From Pyrinomonadaceae bacterium (GTDB lineage Bacteria; Acidobacteriota; Blastocatellia; Pyrinomonadales; Pyrinomonadaceae), in the NCBI GenBank assembly GCA_013813825.1, contig JACCRA010000308.1, positions 1-5,997 on the forward strand: a stretch of DNA of 5,997 bases, in the 5' to 3' direction. Position numbers and translations under genes: made by a program. The notes under the pieces were generated by a model. It made no database searches. It worked only from the letters and a program-made list of their open reading frames with translations, and was not told the DNA's origin. Shown piece after piece: positions 4,724 through 5,997 of the stretch; the first letter of the stretch is position 1, and each line of letters opens with the position of its first letter.

Positions 4724-5997
4724 GAGAAGGTTTCAGCAATAGCAGTTCTGTTTACTTGCGACGCGCGGGTGTCGGATTCGTGGCCGGAGGTTTGAGTAGC
4801 CTCTTGCTGATGATGACACTCGGCGGGTTTGGCGTGGCGCTCGGCCTGCTCGTCGGCGTGGCTTACGTGCTCGCGTTCCCTCCCGCACCGCGCGCTTACG
4901 CCGACAGCGTCATGTCTGCCGCGAGCTTCGGCGTGCCGCTGTGGGCGCTCGTCAACGTCATTGCATTACCGCTCATGACAGGTGGCGAGCCGCAGTGGTC
5001 GGCGGAGGGGATGCGGGCGCAATTCCCCGCGCTGGCCGGCTGGACTTTGTACGGCGTGAGCCTCGGACTGCTCGCGCAGTTGTTTGGTGATCTCCTTGCG
5101 CGCCGGTTCGGGATAGAAAGTGAATTGCCCGCCGCACCGCCGCGAGTAGTCAACACCCGGATCATCATTCTCGGCGGCGGCTTCGCGGGTGTGAAGTGCG
5201 CCGAGGAGTTGGAACGCGCCTTTGGTGCCGATCCCGCTGTGTCTTTAACTCTCGTCAGCGACACAAACGCGTTGCTGTTCACGCCGATGTTGGCGGAGGT
5301 GGCGGGGAGCAGCCTTGAGGCGACGCACATCAGCAGCCCGCTCCGCACTTCGTTGCGACGCACCAACGTAGTGCGCGGGCAGGTGACGGAGATCGATCTT
5401 GAAAGCAGACAGGTGCGGCTGGTGGCTGACGCCCATGCGCTCAAGTACGATCACCTCGTCCTTACCCTCGGCGCGGTCTCAAATTATCTCGGCCTGCGGA
5501 ACGTCGAAGCCAACTCCCTCAATTTCAAATCGCTCGCCGATGCGATCCGCATCCGCAACCACGTGATTGACCTCTTTGAACGCGCCGACAGCGAGCCGGA
5601 CGCCGCCGCTCGTCGCTCGCTCGTCACTTTTGTGATTGCGGGCGGCGGTTACGCGGGCGCGGAGTTGGCGGGCAGTCTCAACGACTTCGCGCGCGGGATG
5701 TTGGCCTATTACCCGAATATCCTGCCCGACGAAGTGCGGATCATTCTTGTCCATTCGCGCGAGCGCATCCTGCCTGAGTTAGGCGAAGAGTTAGCGGCTT
5801 ATGCATTACTTAAGATGTCGGAGCGCGGCGTGACGTTCAAGCTCGACACGCGCGTGGCCGACGCGCGGCCCGGCGCCGTCACCTTGTCAACCGGCGAAGA
5901 AATCGAAGCAGAGACGCTTGTCTGGACGGCCGGGACGAAGCCGCACCCGCTGCTCGCGACGCTGCCCGTCGAACGCGACAAACGTGGCGGCGTGATC
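4720..5997 (+). CDS. NDH-2-like NAD(P)/FAD-dependent oxidoreductase with N-terminal membrane domain, 3' end cut by window edge
   Basis: Open for 426 codons to the window edge. Residues 1-140 hold about four hydrophobic helices (near 17-35, 37-53, 66-86, 103-124). The flavoprotein then begins: FAD Rossmann motif [10 protein letters not shown] (148-157), [19 protein letters not shown] (about 187-205, typical of type II NADH dehydrogenase-like proteins), [12 protein letters not shown], a second nucleotide motif AGGGYAGAE (about 307-315) for NAD(P)[16 protein letters not shown], and [11 protein letters not shown] (402 onwards) closing the FAD site. It should pass electrons from NAD(P)H to quinone at the inner membrane without pumping protons. 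The quinone role is inferred from the family. At the end of the second FAD strand the sequence is LVSDTN, with Ser180 where many NDH-2 enzymes have an acidic residue and Asp181 next to it. The ATG at 4720 is chosen because it precedes the first helix; no clear ribosome binding site is seen. The true C-terminal membrane anchor, if any, is outside the window. Confidence 0.9.
   Translation, partial: MREGFSNSSSVYLRRAGVGFVAGGLSSLLLMMTLGGFGVALGLLVGVAYVLAFPPAPRAYADSVMSAASFGVPLWALVNVIALPLMTGGEPQWSAEGMRAQFPALAGWTLYGVSLGLLAQLFGDLLARRFGIESELPAAPPRVVNTRIIILGGGFAGVKCAEELERAFGADPAVSLTLVSDTNALLFTPMLAEVAGSSLEATHISSPLRTSLRRTNVVRGQVTEIDLESRQVRLVADAHALKYDHLVLTLGAVSNYLGLRNVEANSLNFKSLADAIRIRNHVIDLFERADSEPDAAARRSLVTFVIAGGGYAGAELAGSLNDFARGMLAYYPNILPDEVRIILVHSRERILPELGEELAAYALLKMSERGVTFKLDTRVADARPGAVTLSTGEEIEAETLVWTAGTKPHPLLATLPVERDKRGGVI

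Noticed and set aside
4896..5981. Leftward frames inside the oxidoreductase region (up to 182 codons)
   Set aside because: The + strand frame carries continuous NDH-2 motifs through this whole stretch. The leftward frames are codon-bias shadows.

Overview
The window looks like a chromosomal segment of a moderately GC-rich, Gram-negative-type soil or environmental bacterium, most likely an acidobacterium (Blastocatellia-like). This is an inference from gene content: a BlaI/BlaR1-type pair whose M56 peptidase carries C-terminal helical repeats, a secreted metal-dependent amidohydrolase, and strong GGAAGG-type ribosome binding sites. I could not run a database search, so the taxon is not proven.

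Layout. The left two thirds (1-4003) is one leftward unit. A TTGACG-N17-TAGATT promoter overlaps a perfect 48-bp palindrome (3943-3990). It drives a BlaI/MecI-family repressor gene (3504-3893). Two bases after that gene's stop comes an M56 (BlaR1/MecR1-like) membrane zinc peptidase gene (1348-3501). After a 92-base gap comes a signal-peptide-bearing amidohydrolase (COG1228-like), which runs off the left edge (1-1255). The M56 protein has the family's transmembrane and HExxH architecture. In place of a penicillin-binding sensor it has an acidic Q/E/K-rich linker and at least five 29-residue repeats at its C-terminus.

The middle (about 4004-4720) holds no intact gene. It contains two relics of unrelated short-chain dehydrogenases on the + strand: the C-terminal tail of an extended SDR/epimerase (about 4187-4441) and the frameshifted, truncated N-terminal part of a classical SDR (about 4452-4723).

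The right part (4720-5997) is a rightward NDH-2-like NAD(P)/FAD-dependent oxidoreductase with an extra N-terminal membrane domain of about four helices. It runs off the right edge, and its start overlaps the stop of the second SDR relic by ATGA.

Working model. The M56 protein senses something outside the cytoplasmic membrane through its repeat domain. It then inactivates the BlaI-like repressor, which frees the palindromic operator and raises expression of its own operon, probably including the periplasmic or secreted amidohydrolase. No beta-lactamase is present, so the signal need not be a beta-lactam. The oxidoreductase appears to be a separate respiratory or redox gene with no visible link to this circuit.
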